Assembly (NCBI GenBank): GCA_017467515.1
Contig: JAFUSU010000024.1
Coordinates: 1 to 64,000, forward strand
Direction: 5' to 3'
Length of the DNA: 64,000 nucleotides
DNA from: Alphaproteobacteria bacterium
GTDB taxonomy: Bacteria; Pseudomonadota; Alphaproteobacteria; RF32; CAG-239
Position numbers and translations under genes: made by a program. Below the pieces are notes generated by a model. It had not been told where the DNA came from and searched no databases. It saw only the letters and a program-made list of their open reading frames with translations. Below are positions 1 to 5,948 of the stretch, piece by piece. The first letter of the stretch is position 1; each line of letters opens with the position of its first letter.

Positions 1-93
1 ACGAAGCGAATTTAGAAAACGAGTGACCGCAGCGCAGTTGGCGAGGAACGAGCTTACAAGCAAGAGCGAACTTTAGTTCGAACACCCACACAA

Positions 94-121
94 AAAAAGC
101 CCGCTAAGAAGCGGACTTTTT
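94..121 (-). terminator. Host tRNA terminator displaced by the prophage
   Basis: A 7 bp stem (98-104 with 111-117, loop 105-110) is flanked by A and T runs. One pair is G:U when read on the minus strand. It lies just beyond the left att copy, so before integration it would have stood directly downstream of the minus-strand tRNA-Lys gene and ended its transcript. Bases 1-93 contain no gene I can support. Confidence 0.7.
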
Positions 122-122
122 T

Positions 123-171
123 TATTGGTAGGCGCGTGGGGGTTCGAACCCCAGACCCACTGATTAAGAGT
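123..171. repeat. attL core (49 bp direct repeat, tRNA-Lys 3' fragment)
   Basis: Identical over 49 bases to 40203-40251. It contains the T arm, acceptor 3' strand and CCA of tRNA-Lys on the minus strand, plus part of the anticodon stem, but no 5' half. It is therefore a remnant and not a working tRNA. The identity ends with T/A at the left flank and G/C at the right flank. Confidence 0.93.
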
Positions 172-238
172 GCATTTTTTACAATGTACATTATAATATA
201 TAAACGTATATTTACACCGTTAAAACCCTTTATTTCTC

Positions 239-267
239 TTGACTTTATGTATTTTGATATGTATATG
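239..267 (+). promoter_or_regulatory. Probable integrase promoter
   Basis: TTGACT at 239-244 and TATATG at 262-267 are separated by 17 bp, in an otherwise AT-rich leader upstream of the integrase start at 328. The 47 bp arm-type repeat lies between this promoter and the gene, so integrase binding could repress its own expression. That regulation is inferred. Confidence 0.45.
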
Positions 268-277
268 TGAAAATATT

Positions 278-324
278 AAAATATATCATAATATATTAAA
301 AAAGTGGGGCAATAGTGGGGCAAA
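278..324. repeat. Left copy of 47 bp repeat, candidate integrase arm site
   Basis: This stretch matches 40092-40138 at 43 of 47 positions, and the last 25 bases are identical. It contains two GTGGGGCAA boxes 11 bp apart (304 and 315). One copy near each prophage end, outside any gene, is what arm-type sites of a tyrosine integrase look like. It touches the integrase leader four bases before its ATG. Confidence 0.6.
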
Positions 325-327
325 ATT

Positions 328-1551
328 ATGGCAACATTCAAATCTAAATATACCGGCGTCAGATACCGAGAACACCCAACGCGTAAAAACGGCATACGCC
401 GCGACCGTTATTTTTTCATACGCTACAAATTAAACGGAAAGACCAAAGAGGAGGCAATCGGCTGGGAAAGTGAACATCATAGCGAAAAAGAGGCTTTTGA
501 TATTTTATGCGAAATAAAAGCCAATATAAAAGCCGGCGCCGGATTTTTCAGCCTCAAAGAAAAATCAGAGCAAGCCGCTGCCGAGAAAGCTGCCGCCACC
601 GCTGCGCTTATATCGCAAGAAAGAGATAACACTACTTATTGCCGTTTTTTTGAAGATGTGTATTGCAAAATCTTTGTTGATGATGAACAGCTTAAAAATA
701 AAAAAAGTATGCACAAATATCATATCTTACCGGTTATCGGCGACATGACACTCAAAGAAATTAAACCGATTCATATTGAAACAATAAAATCAAACATGGC
801 TGCCAAAGGACGTGCCGCCGCAAGCATAAACAAAGCGCTTGTCTATATCAGCCACGTTTTTAATACTGCCAAAAATAACGAATATTATACCGGCGACAAT
901 CCAATAAAGAAAGTCAAGAAATGTAAAGTTGATAATCGTAGAATCCGCTTTTTAACGCGTGAGGAGGCAAGCCTTTTGTTTAAGCACCTGCCTGCCGGCA
1001 ATGTTTATGACATGGCGCTGCTCGCCCTTTGCTGCGGCTTGCGTGCCGGAGAAATTTTTAAGCTGCAAGCAATGGATATAAACTTTAACGTCCGCCGTGT
1101 TTATGTACGCGATCCTAAAGGCGTTATAAATCGCGCCATGCCAATGCCTCAAATTGTTTTTGATATGTTGCAACGCCGCTGCTTTGGTAAACGTCCGAGC
1201 GATTATTTGTTTATGAAAACGGACGGCAGTGAGAAAATTGTCGCCGTGTCCGATCAATACCAGCGCGTTGCCGATAAATTGTTCAATACAGATATTACTG
1301 ATCCACGCAATAAGGTTGTTTTTCACACATTGCGCCATACTTTTGCCTCATGGTTGGCAATGGACGGCGTCGATATTAACACAATAAGCGAACTCATGGG
1401 ACATGCCACACTCGAAATGACTAAGCGTTATATGCACCTTGCACCCAACAAACTCGACAGCGCAATAACCTGCTTAGAAAATCCGCTGCCGCTCTTAGAG
1501 GATAATACCGACGCCGCCGCACCTCACTCGGCAGCTAATGCCGAGCAATGA
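328..1551 (+). CDS. int: Tyrosine recombinase (prophage integrase)
   Basis: A 407-residue site-specific recombinase of the phage integrase family that would catalyse integration into and excision from the tRNA-Lys site. The basic N-terminal part (about 1-50) looks like an arm-DNA-binding domain, and residues about 100-190 form the SAM-like core-binding domain. The catalytic domain shows R239 (in GLRAGE), H333-x-x-R336 (HTLRH), H359 (GH) and the nucleophile Y368 (KRYMH). The start ATG follows the GTGGGGCAA boxes, which also supply a weak G-rich ribosome site. It sits next to attL, as expected for an integrase. The last 28 bases overlap the convergent gene at 1524-1760, and the Ala-rich C-terminus is unusual for the family. 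Confidence 0.96.
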   Translation: MATFKSKYTGVRYREHPTRKNGIRRDRYFFIRYKLNGKTKEEAIGWESEHHSEKEAFDILCEIKANIKAGAGFFSLKEKSEQAAAEKAAATAALISQERDNTTYCRFFEDVYCKIFVDDEQLKNKKSMHKYHILPVIGDMTLKEIKPIHIETIKSNMAAKGRAAASINKALVYISHVFNTAKNNEYYTGDNPIKKVKKCKVDNRRIRFLTREEASLLFKHLPAGNVYDMALLALCCGLRAGEIFKLQAMDINFNVRRVYVRDPKGVINRAMPMPQIVFDMLQRRCFGKRPSDYLFMKTDGSEKIVAVSDQYQRVADKLFNTDITDPRNKVVFHTLRHTFASWLAMDGVDINTISELMGHATLEMTKRYMHLAPNKLDSAITCLENPLPLLEDNTDAAAPHSAANAEQ

Positions 1552-1760
1552 CAATCTAACGACGCAGCAGACGCCGCAGCGCTAGAATGATTACGAGAAA
1601 AAGCAACGGCTTTGCTTTCACAAAAACAAACCCGAGAATAAAACTCAGATTTTTTACCTTTGTTAAACTCGCTTACAGGGCGATGATACCCCATAACACG
1701 CGTCCGAATTTCGCACGGTTGTCTTTCTTCGTCCTTAAGTTCAATTTCGTTACCTGTCAT
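1524..1760 (-). CDS. Small protein with NrdD C-terminal-like motif
   Basis: A 78-residue protein with C-E-I-R-T-R-V-x-GYHRPVSEFNKGKKSEFYSR. This resembles the C-terminal segment of anaerobic ribonucleotide reductase (NRDD family), which also occurs as tiny stand-alone phage proteins. The large catalytic domain is absent, so it cannot be a reductase by itself. Its role is unknown; glycyl-radical repair or a regulatory decoy are only guesses. The ATG at 1760 is preferred because AAAGGA lies 7 bases upstream, although an in-frame start further up (1847) exists. It is the last gene of the leftward late block and overlaps the 3' end of int on the opposite strand. Its Ala/Ser-rich tail is antisense to int and may be functionless. 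Confidence 0.5.
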   Translation of the reverse strand: MTGNEIELKDEERQPCEIRTRVMGYHRPVSEFNKGKKSEFYSRVCFCESKAVAFSRNHSSAAASAASLDCHCSALAAE

Positions 1761-2100
1761 TGTCATATCCTTTGTTAAAGTTAATTGAGAGTTGTTTATG
1801 CCGGCGTTTCTTAAACTCGGCGCGCCTATCGCGCAGATAATTTTCAAGCCCCTCGTTTTGAATAACGCGCGGCGTGTATTCGGGAAAATTACGCTTTAAT
1901 CGCTCAAATACTTCCGGCAATTTAAGATCATCATAATAGTCGATTTTCTCGCCGTTTTGCCCGATAATAAAGTGCGCCCATTCGCCGTCTACTTTCATCA
2001 AATAAGCATGCCGGATAAGCTTGAGTCGCTTTGCGTGCTTTGCGTCTTTTTTCTGTTCTTCGGCAGAATAGTCGCTGAAATTTAAATATTCTTCTTCCAT
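1750..2100 (-). CDS. Hypothetical phage protein, 116 aa
   Basis: A highly charged soluble protein beginning MEEEYLNFSDYSAEEQKK. It has a basic middle, a W-x-H-F segment and a basic C-terminus (FKKRRHK). I do not recognise a family. The ATG at 2100 overlaps the upstream stop codon (TAATG) and is preceded by GGAGGTG about 8 bases away, which decides this start over an upstream non-ATG start. It lies between the lysis genes and int, so it would be expressed late. Confidence 0.6.
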   Translation of the reverse strand: MEEEYLNFSDYSAEEQKKDAKHAKRLKLIRHAYLMKVDGEWAHFIIGQNGEKIDYYDDLKLPEVFERLKRNFPEYTPRVIQNEGLENYLRDRRAEFKKRRHKQLSINFNKGYDNDR

Positions 2101-2309
2101 TACCAGCACACCTCCACCCAATGCCGCTTGAACCGTTGTCTTTTTGCGATTTCATGTTTTGCCTGTTCAATTTTGAATTGGTAAATCTCGTTTTGATCAC
2201 GTTGCCAATCGCAATAAGTCTGTCCGTCCAATGTCCGGCACAATTCAGGGATAACGCCGACGGCAGCAAGGTCGGGACGATAAATAAAGATATTTACTTT
2301 TCTTCGCAT
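2100..2309 (-). CDS. Hypothetical phage protein, 69 aa
   Basis: A small basic protein with several aromatic residues and no recognised domain. It starts inside the end of the o-spanin gene (overlap of 16 bases) and ends in a TAATG overlap with the next gene. The tight packing argues that it is translated as part of the lysis operon. A GGAACT sequence just upstream is only a weak ribosome site. Function unknown. Confidence 0.5.
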   Translation of the reverse strand: MRRKVNIFIYRPDLAAVGVIPELCRTLDGQTYCDWQRDQNEIYQFKIEQAKHEIAKRQRFKRHWVEVCW

Positions 2310-2527
2310 AGTTCCAACTCCTGCCGCAGTTTATCAATTCGCCCGATCCATTCCCAAGTATGCGGATAGGTTTCAGCCGGTAAATTTTGCAATTCACTAG
2401 CCACCGCCTCGCCGGCAACAGGATAAACAGGGCAAAAGTTATAATTTACCTGCACGCATTTCGTCGAGCAAGCTGTCGCGGCTTGCGTTAGGCTTAGAAT
2501 AAATAACAGCTTTCTGATGTGCCACAT
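2294..2527 (-). CDS. o-spanin lipoprotein (Rz1-like)
   Basis: A 77-residue outer-membrane lipoprotein of the lysis system. The N-terminus is basic then hydrophobic (IRKLLFILSLTQ) and ends in AATA-C, a lipobox, so the mature protein would start at that Cys and be lipid-anchored. Spanins join inner and outer membrane and disrupt the outer membrane at the end of infection. ATG at 2527 is chosen because AAAGAGG lies 6 bases upstream. Its first 89 bases lie inside the i-spanin gene in another frame, the overlapping arrangement known for Rz/Rz1 pairs. The assignment rests on lipobox, size and position. Confidence 0.75.
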   Translation of the reverse strand: MWHIRKLLFILSLTQAATACSTKCVQVNYNFCPVYPVAGEAVASELQNLPAETYPHTWEWIGRIDKLRQELELCEEK

Positions 2528-2705
2528 GTTCAACCTCTTTTTGTTGTGCTTGAGTTTGTTCGATTTTTTCTTGCGCTTGTGAAAGCGAACATTCTGCCTT
2601 GACGCGTTTTTCGATTTGAAAGTTATACCAAACCAAAAAAGCGGCGATTGCTAACGCCACCGCCACAAAGCGCAAAATAATATCAAGTATTTTCGCCTTT
2701 GTCAT
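2439..2705 (-). CDS. i-spanin (Rz-like)
   Basis: An 88-residue inner-membrane protein. Residues about 8-27 form one membrane helix (ILRFVAVALAIAAFLVWYNF), followed by a periplasmic coiled coil rich in Gln and Glu (SQAQEKIEQTQAQQKEVEHV). It would pair with the o-spanin encoded in its 3' half. It is shorter than lambda Rz (153 residues) but similar to other small i-spanins. The start overlaps the end of the holin gene by 23 bases. Identification is by architecture and neighbours, since spanins share little sequence. Confidence 0.75.
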   Translation of the reverse strand: MTKAKILDIILRFVAVALAIAAFLVWYNFQIEKRVKAECSLSQAQEKIEQTQAQQKEVEHVAHQKAVIYSKPNASRDSLLDEMRAGKL

Positions 2706-3030
2706 GTCGTTCCCCTCTTAAAATATCCATTAAAGATTTGATCGTTTGCAAAGGTTTATCGGCGAGCAGTTTTAATAAGCCTGAAACTGTATCAAAAATT
2801 TCACGGCTAAAAGAGCAGCACCCCCCGATTATTGCAAAAGTCAGGTATTCGTTAAGATTGACGCCCATGCAGATACTACCGACAATCATACTTAGTGCGA
2901 TTGAGGCGAAAACTTTTTTAATTTTATCGCGAGTTGATAGTTGTTCACGCGACCAAAAGACCGACAGCAGCCCAAAAATAGCGCCGACAAATCCAAATTC
3001 AATAATAAAATCCTTTACAGCTTTAAGCAT
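2683..3030 (-). CDS. Phage holin, three membrane helices
   Basis: A 115-residue protein with three predicted membrane segments: about residues 9-26 (FIIEFGFVGAIFGLLSVF), 41-56 (FASIALSMIVGSICMG) and 63-77 (LTFAIIGGCCSFSRE), then a charged cytoplasmic tail. Size, topology and position directly behind the cell wall hydrolase fit a class I or III holin. It would form the inner-membrane lesion that times lysis and lets the endolysin out. I infer the role from context; the exact holin family is not certain. Confidence 0.75.
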   Translation of the reverse strand: MLKAVKDFIIEFGFVGAIFGLLSVFWSREQLSTRDKIKKVFASIALSMIVGSICMGVNLNEYLTFAIIGGCCSFSREIFDTVSGLLKLLADKPLQTIKSLMDILRGERHDKGENT

Positions 3031-3041
3031 ACACCCCTCCG

Positions 3042-3512
3042 TTAATCTATATTATTAAAAAAGAGATGATGCCCGACCACCGCACAAGGTTTTTTCCCGA
3101 CCGCCCAGCGCGGCATTGCGCAGGCTTTAGGGTTATAATAATGCGTTGCACCGTTGACAATATCCCAATCGTCGCGGCTACCGGTCAAAAAGTCCACCGC
3201 CAGCATAGCAATATTGTAGCATTCCACAAACTTTGCGTCTGCCGGTGTTACATTAAGGCATTTTTCGCGATTAGGATCGTTCTTATTCCAGCATGAGAAT
3301 TGCCACGGTCTTAAACAGGTTGCGTCTATTGTCGGTGTTTTTACACCGTCAATAATTCGATAACCTGCCATTTTCCGCTTTTTTACTCTGTTGAGGATTA
3401 CACAGGCGACAGCCATTTTGCCTTGCCTGTCTTCGCCGCGCGCCTCGCCGTACAACGTCCGCGCAAGCGTGTCTATATCTCTTTCTTTTGTCATTGTTAT
3501 TCGCTTTTCCAT
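3042..3512 (-). CDS. Endolysin, SleB-type cell wall hydrolase
   Basis: A 156-residue enzyme with the SleB/cell-wall hydrolase_2 fold. The signature LARTLYGEARGE with the catalytic Glu lies near residue 25, followed by AVACVILNRVK. The C-terminal part has GATHYYNP and PRW, typical of the family. It would cleave glycan strands of peptidoglycan. No signal peptide or membrane segment is visible, so export depends on the holin. Two starts are possible, ATG 3512 or ATG 3494 (MTKERDIDTLAR); neither has a strong ribosome site. First gene of the lysis cassette. Confidence 0.9.
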   Translation of the reverse strand: MEKRITMTKERDIDTLARTLYGEARGEDRQGKMAVACVILNRVKKRKMAGYRIIDGVKTPTIDATCLRPWQFSCWNKNDPNREKCLNVTPADAKFVECYNIAMLAVDFLTGSRDDWDIVNGATHYYNPKACAMPRWAVGKKPCAVVGHHLFFNNID

Positions 3513-3581
3513 AAAAAACGAACAACAATCAATTAAGCAGTTTAATAATAAGACAAATTACCGATAATTTCAAAATCGATT

Positions 3582-3767
3582 TTATCGGCTGTCAATAATT
3601 TCGTTATAATCCGACAAATCAATCAGGCGATTAACGCAAGACGCAAGTTCGGCGTCCGTTATATCGCCGGATTGATAAAGCCGGTTGACGCTTTCTTTTA
3701 TTCCCTCAAGGTTTCCCCTGATAATCGAAAGCACTGCCTCGTCAAGATTAGTCTTCGGCATTTTCAA
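3582..3767 (-). CDS. Hypothetical protein, 61 aa
   Basis: A small acidic protein, probably helical, with no recognised family. It overlaps the upstream 76-residue gene by 20 bases, which suggests translational coupling. It lies between the DGR reverse transcriptase and the lysis genes. Function unknown. Confidence 0.5.
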   Translation of the reverse strand: MKMPKTNLDEAVLSIIRGNLEGIKESVNRLYQSGDITDAELASCVNRLIDLSDYNEIIDSR

Positions 3768-3978
3768 GCTGTTGCTTTAATTCTTTGATACGCAAACGTA
3801 ATGCTTTAGCCTCTTGCTCCATGTCCTTGTATTGTTCATACACAGGCATAGACAGGCTGGGGTTGAGTTCTTTTAATTTCTCAGCGACCTCAAAAGCGAC
3901 TTTGCGAGCCATATAATCATGCTGCTGCAAAACATTTTCGCAGATATTGATTTCGTTGATGATTTCATCTTTAGTCAT
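3748..3978 (-). CDS. Hypothetical coiled-coil protein, 76 aa
   Basis: A predicted all-helical protein with heptad-like Leu spacing at its C-terminus (AKALRLRIKELKQQLENAE). The start codon overlaps the stop of the reverse transcriptase (ATGA), so the two are probably translationally coupled. No family recognised. Whether it belongs to the DGR or is a separate late gene cannot be told from sequence. Confidence 0.55.
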   Translation of the reverse strand: MTKDEIINEINICENVLQQHDYMARKVAFEVAEKLKELNPSLSMPVYEQYKDMEQEAKALRLRIKELKQQLENAED

Positions 3979-5087
3979 ATCGATATACTCCTTAAAATTC
4001 GGCGCATATTATATACTGTTCTGCGAGCATTGCGCCGTTTCATGCTCCCAGCCCAACTTTCAAAAGATTGCGTTATGTCAAAAATTGACATTTCGCCACG
4101 ATTAAAAACAGCAATTTGCTTTTTTAATCTTCGCCGCTCAAGAATAATGCTTTTAGGACAAGGCTTTTTAATAATCTTACCCTTAACCAGATAAAACATT
4201 GTTTTAAGCCATTTAACACCATTCTTGAGTTTAATAATCATTGTCTTTTTCGGCGACAAAATAATCTTGAGCTTATCCGCCCACCACTTGAGGATAGACA
4301 GTGCTTTAACAATTGTCGCTTTGTCTTTGGCAATGATAAAGCTATCGTCCATATAACGACCATACACAACGTCTTTGCACCCCTCCGTTATCGCGTGATC
4401 AATTTCATTAGGATAAAAGATTGCATGCATTTGGCTTGTTTCCGAGCCAAGCCCTAAGCCTTTTGTGCCGTAAGCGTCAATAAAATTATCCGTCAGTTTA
4501 ATAATCCGCTCGTCTTTAAGTTTTAGACGATAAAGGCGTTTAAGTTCTGCGTGATTGATATTTTCAAAATAACCCTTAAAATCAACCAGCAGTGCATAGC
4601 CCTCACAGCCATAACGTTTATAATGCCGGCGCAGCGCCGTAACCATACGATCAATCGCAAATTTGACACCTTTGCCTTTTTGGCTTGCCGAATTATCATA
4701 AATTAAAGACTTTGAGTATGCCGGATATAAAACGCGTTGACATAAGCATTTTTGCACAACGCGCTCATAAAATTTGACAGCCGAGATATGCCGGACTTTA
4801 CCGCGCTCGCAAACCGTAAATCTTGAAAATCCTTTTCTCACATCTTTGCCGGCAAGCAAATCACGGTGCAGCTTTTCGGTATAAAGCAGTTGTTCAATAC
4901 TCCACCGCTGCACTGTCCCTTTCCACATAACATGCTTTTTAGCGTCATTAGCTGCCTCAAACAAATTATTGCGGTCGCAAATAATATCAAAATTATCAAA
5001 TTGCGATAAATAAGCCGCGCGCTTTTCCTCGCGTTTAGCTTTTCGTTTCTCAAATCTTGACTGTCTTCTTGTCATATTCAAATCCAT
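3975..5087 (-). CDS. DGR reverse transcriptase
   Basis: A 370-residue reverse transcriptase that would copy the adjacent template repeat into error-prone cDNA. Fingers and palm motifs are visible: VDFKGYFENINH (first catalytic Asp), GLGLGSETSQ (the SQ-type motif 4 typical of retroelement RTs) and YMDD at residues 245-248. No maturase, endonuclease or RNase H domain follows, as expected for DGR enzymes. The very basic first 25 residues may bind RNA. Starts at 5087 or 5075 are both possible; the second has GGA 7 bases upstream. Position downstream of Avd and template repeat, plus the adenine-only differences of the repeats, settle the assignment against group II intron or retron RTs. Confidence 0.95.
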   Translation of the reverse strand: MDLNMTRRQSRFEKRKAKREEKRAAYLSQFDNFDIICDRNNLFEAANDAKKHVMWKGTVQRWSIEQLLYTEKLHRDLLAGKDVRKGFSRFTVCERGKVRHISAVKFYERVVQKCLCQRVLYPAYSKSLIYDNSASQKGKGVKFAIDRMVTALRRHYKRYGCEGYALLVDFKGYFENINHAELKRLYRLKLKDERIIKLTDNFIDAYGTKGLGLGSETSQMHAIFYPNEIDHAITEGCKDVVYGRYMDDSFIIAKDKATIVKALSILKWWADKLKIILSPKKTMIIKLKNGVKWLKTMFYLVKGKIIKKPCPKSIILERRRLKKQIAVFNRGEMSIFDITQSFESWAGSMKRRNARRTVYNMRRILRSISI

Positions 5088-5310
5088 TGATTAAGTCTTG
5101 CAAGGCGTTAGGCGGTTTTATACCTCATAATTGTATCGGCTTAAATTAAGCGTCCGCCACAATAGCTTAAAGTGCAACTCCATATTTCAGGGGCGTAACA
5201 CCGATCATCGTCAAGACTCATATTTGCGTTAATTACGCTAGGTTTAACATTCCTTTCATTTTGATTGCATTGTGTTCAGCTTAAAAAAGCCTACTAAGAC
5301 GAGCATAAAA
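5088..5310 (-). ncRNA. DGR template RNA spacer
   Basis: 223 bases without a gene between the template repeat and the RT start. In BPP-1 the RNA that primes and templates cDNA synthesis extends from the template repeat into the following spacer; this segment holds the same position. I see no long hairpin or protein in it. The RNA itself is inferred. Confidence 0.5.
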
Positions 5311-5439
5311 GAAATCAGAGCGGCGCGCGATTGTTCGTGTTCGTCGTGTTGTTGCAGTTCGCATTACCGTTGCCGTTGACATTGCACGCATTCGTCGATC
5401 CGCCACCAGCGACAGACGAAAGCCAAAAGTTCGTACGCC
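5311..5439 (-). repeat. DGR template repeat (TR)
   Basis: 129 bp aligning without gaps to the variable repeat at 5960-6088 (offset 649). Thirteen positions differ, at 5315, 5335, 5349, 5359, 5365, 5371, 5376, 5377, 5382, 5391, 5392, 5430 and 5431. At every one the TR base on the coding (minus) strand is A. Read in the frame of the target protein the TR has 12 Asn codons (AAC or AAT), the usual design for maximal codon change through adenine mutagenesis. A GC-rich 15 bp block at 5316-5330 is the IMH*-type end. Confidence 0.96.
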
Positions 5440-5450
5440 ACATAACAATA

Positions 5451-5873
5451 TTAAACCTGTTCATGTTGCCCGACTAAATGCGTATTTTTAAGTGTTTTGC
5501 TTAAAAGTTCTATTTCGCCGAGCAGCAATTCCGTTATATTCCCAAGATTATTTGCATTAACCGTGTCGATAGTGCGAACCATGCACAGCAGGCGGTTTTG
5601 TAATTGATAACAGCCGATTATCGCCTTTTCGATATATTGACGGCGCGTGTTAAGCCTTTCCTCCGTATTAGGAAAAGTGCGGTAACTTCCGATCACATTA
5701 TCCAAAATATCGCTAACCGTTTTCATAGCACCGTGAGCGAGCATATAGCGCCATTTTTTCGGCACATATTTTTCGCTCATCATATACTTAATAACAGCAA
5801 CCTGCAAATCTTGCGCTGTTACAACATATTGGGTTGCTGTTTCTTTTCTGTTTCTTTTATAAACCGTTGTCAT
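5451..5873 (-). CDS. avd: Accessory variability determinant (Avd-like)
   Basis: A 140-residue protein that fits Avd, the small basic helical bundle that binds the RT and template RNA in DGRs. BPP-1 Avd is 128 residues. The sequence is predicted almost entirely helical (about residues 22-34, 41-60, 72-103, 111-128), as needed for a four-helix bundle. It lies exactly between the variable gene and the template repeat, the order seen in BPP-1. Identification is from size, fold prediction by eye and position; sequence motifs are weak in this family. Confidence 0.85.
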   Translation of the reverse strand: MTTVYKRNRKETATQYVVTAQDLQVAVIKYMMSEKYVPKKWRYMLAHGAMKTVSDILDNVIGSYRTFPNTEERLNTRRQYIEKAIIGCYQLQNRLLCMVRTIDTVNANNLGNITELLLGEIELLSKTLKNTHLVGQHEQV

Positions 5874-5901
5874 ATAAATACTTTCTTGAGAATTGAATTA
5901 A

Positions 5902-5927
5902 GGCGCAAGGGACAAAGCCCTCGCGCC
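5902..5927. other. Hairpin downstream of the variable repeat
   Basis: GGCGC/GCGCC and AGGG/CCCT pair around one wobble position with a six-base loop. It starts 22 bases past the stop of the variable gene and 33 bases past the end of the variable repeat. BPP-1 has a DNA hairpin just downstream of its IMH that is needed for efficient retrohoming, and this could be the counterpart. It lacks a long T run, so a terminator role is less likely. Confidence 0.55.
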
Positions 5928-5948
5928 GTTTTCAAAAGTTCGCTTACG

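Noticed and set aside
126-171. Second tRNA-Lys gene at the left end
   Set aside because: Only the 3' half is present; no D arm or 5' acceptor strand. It is the attL remnant.
1524-1760. Functional anaerobic ribonucleotide reductase
   Set aside because: Only the C-terminal-like motif is present; the catalytic barrel and allosteric domain are missing.
3975-5087. Group II intron or retron reverse transcriptase
   Set aside because: No maturase or endonuclease domain and no retron msr/msd; the adjacent TR/VR pair and Avd define a DGR.
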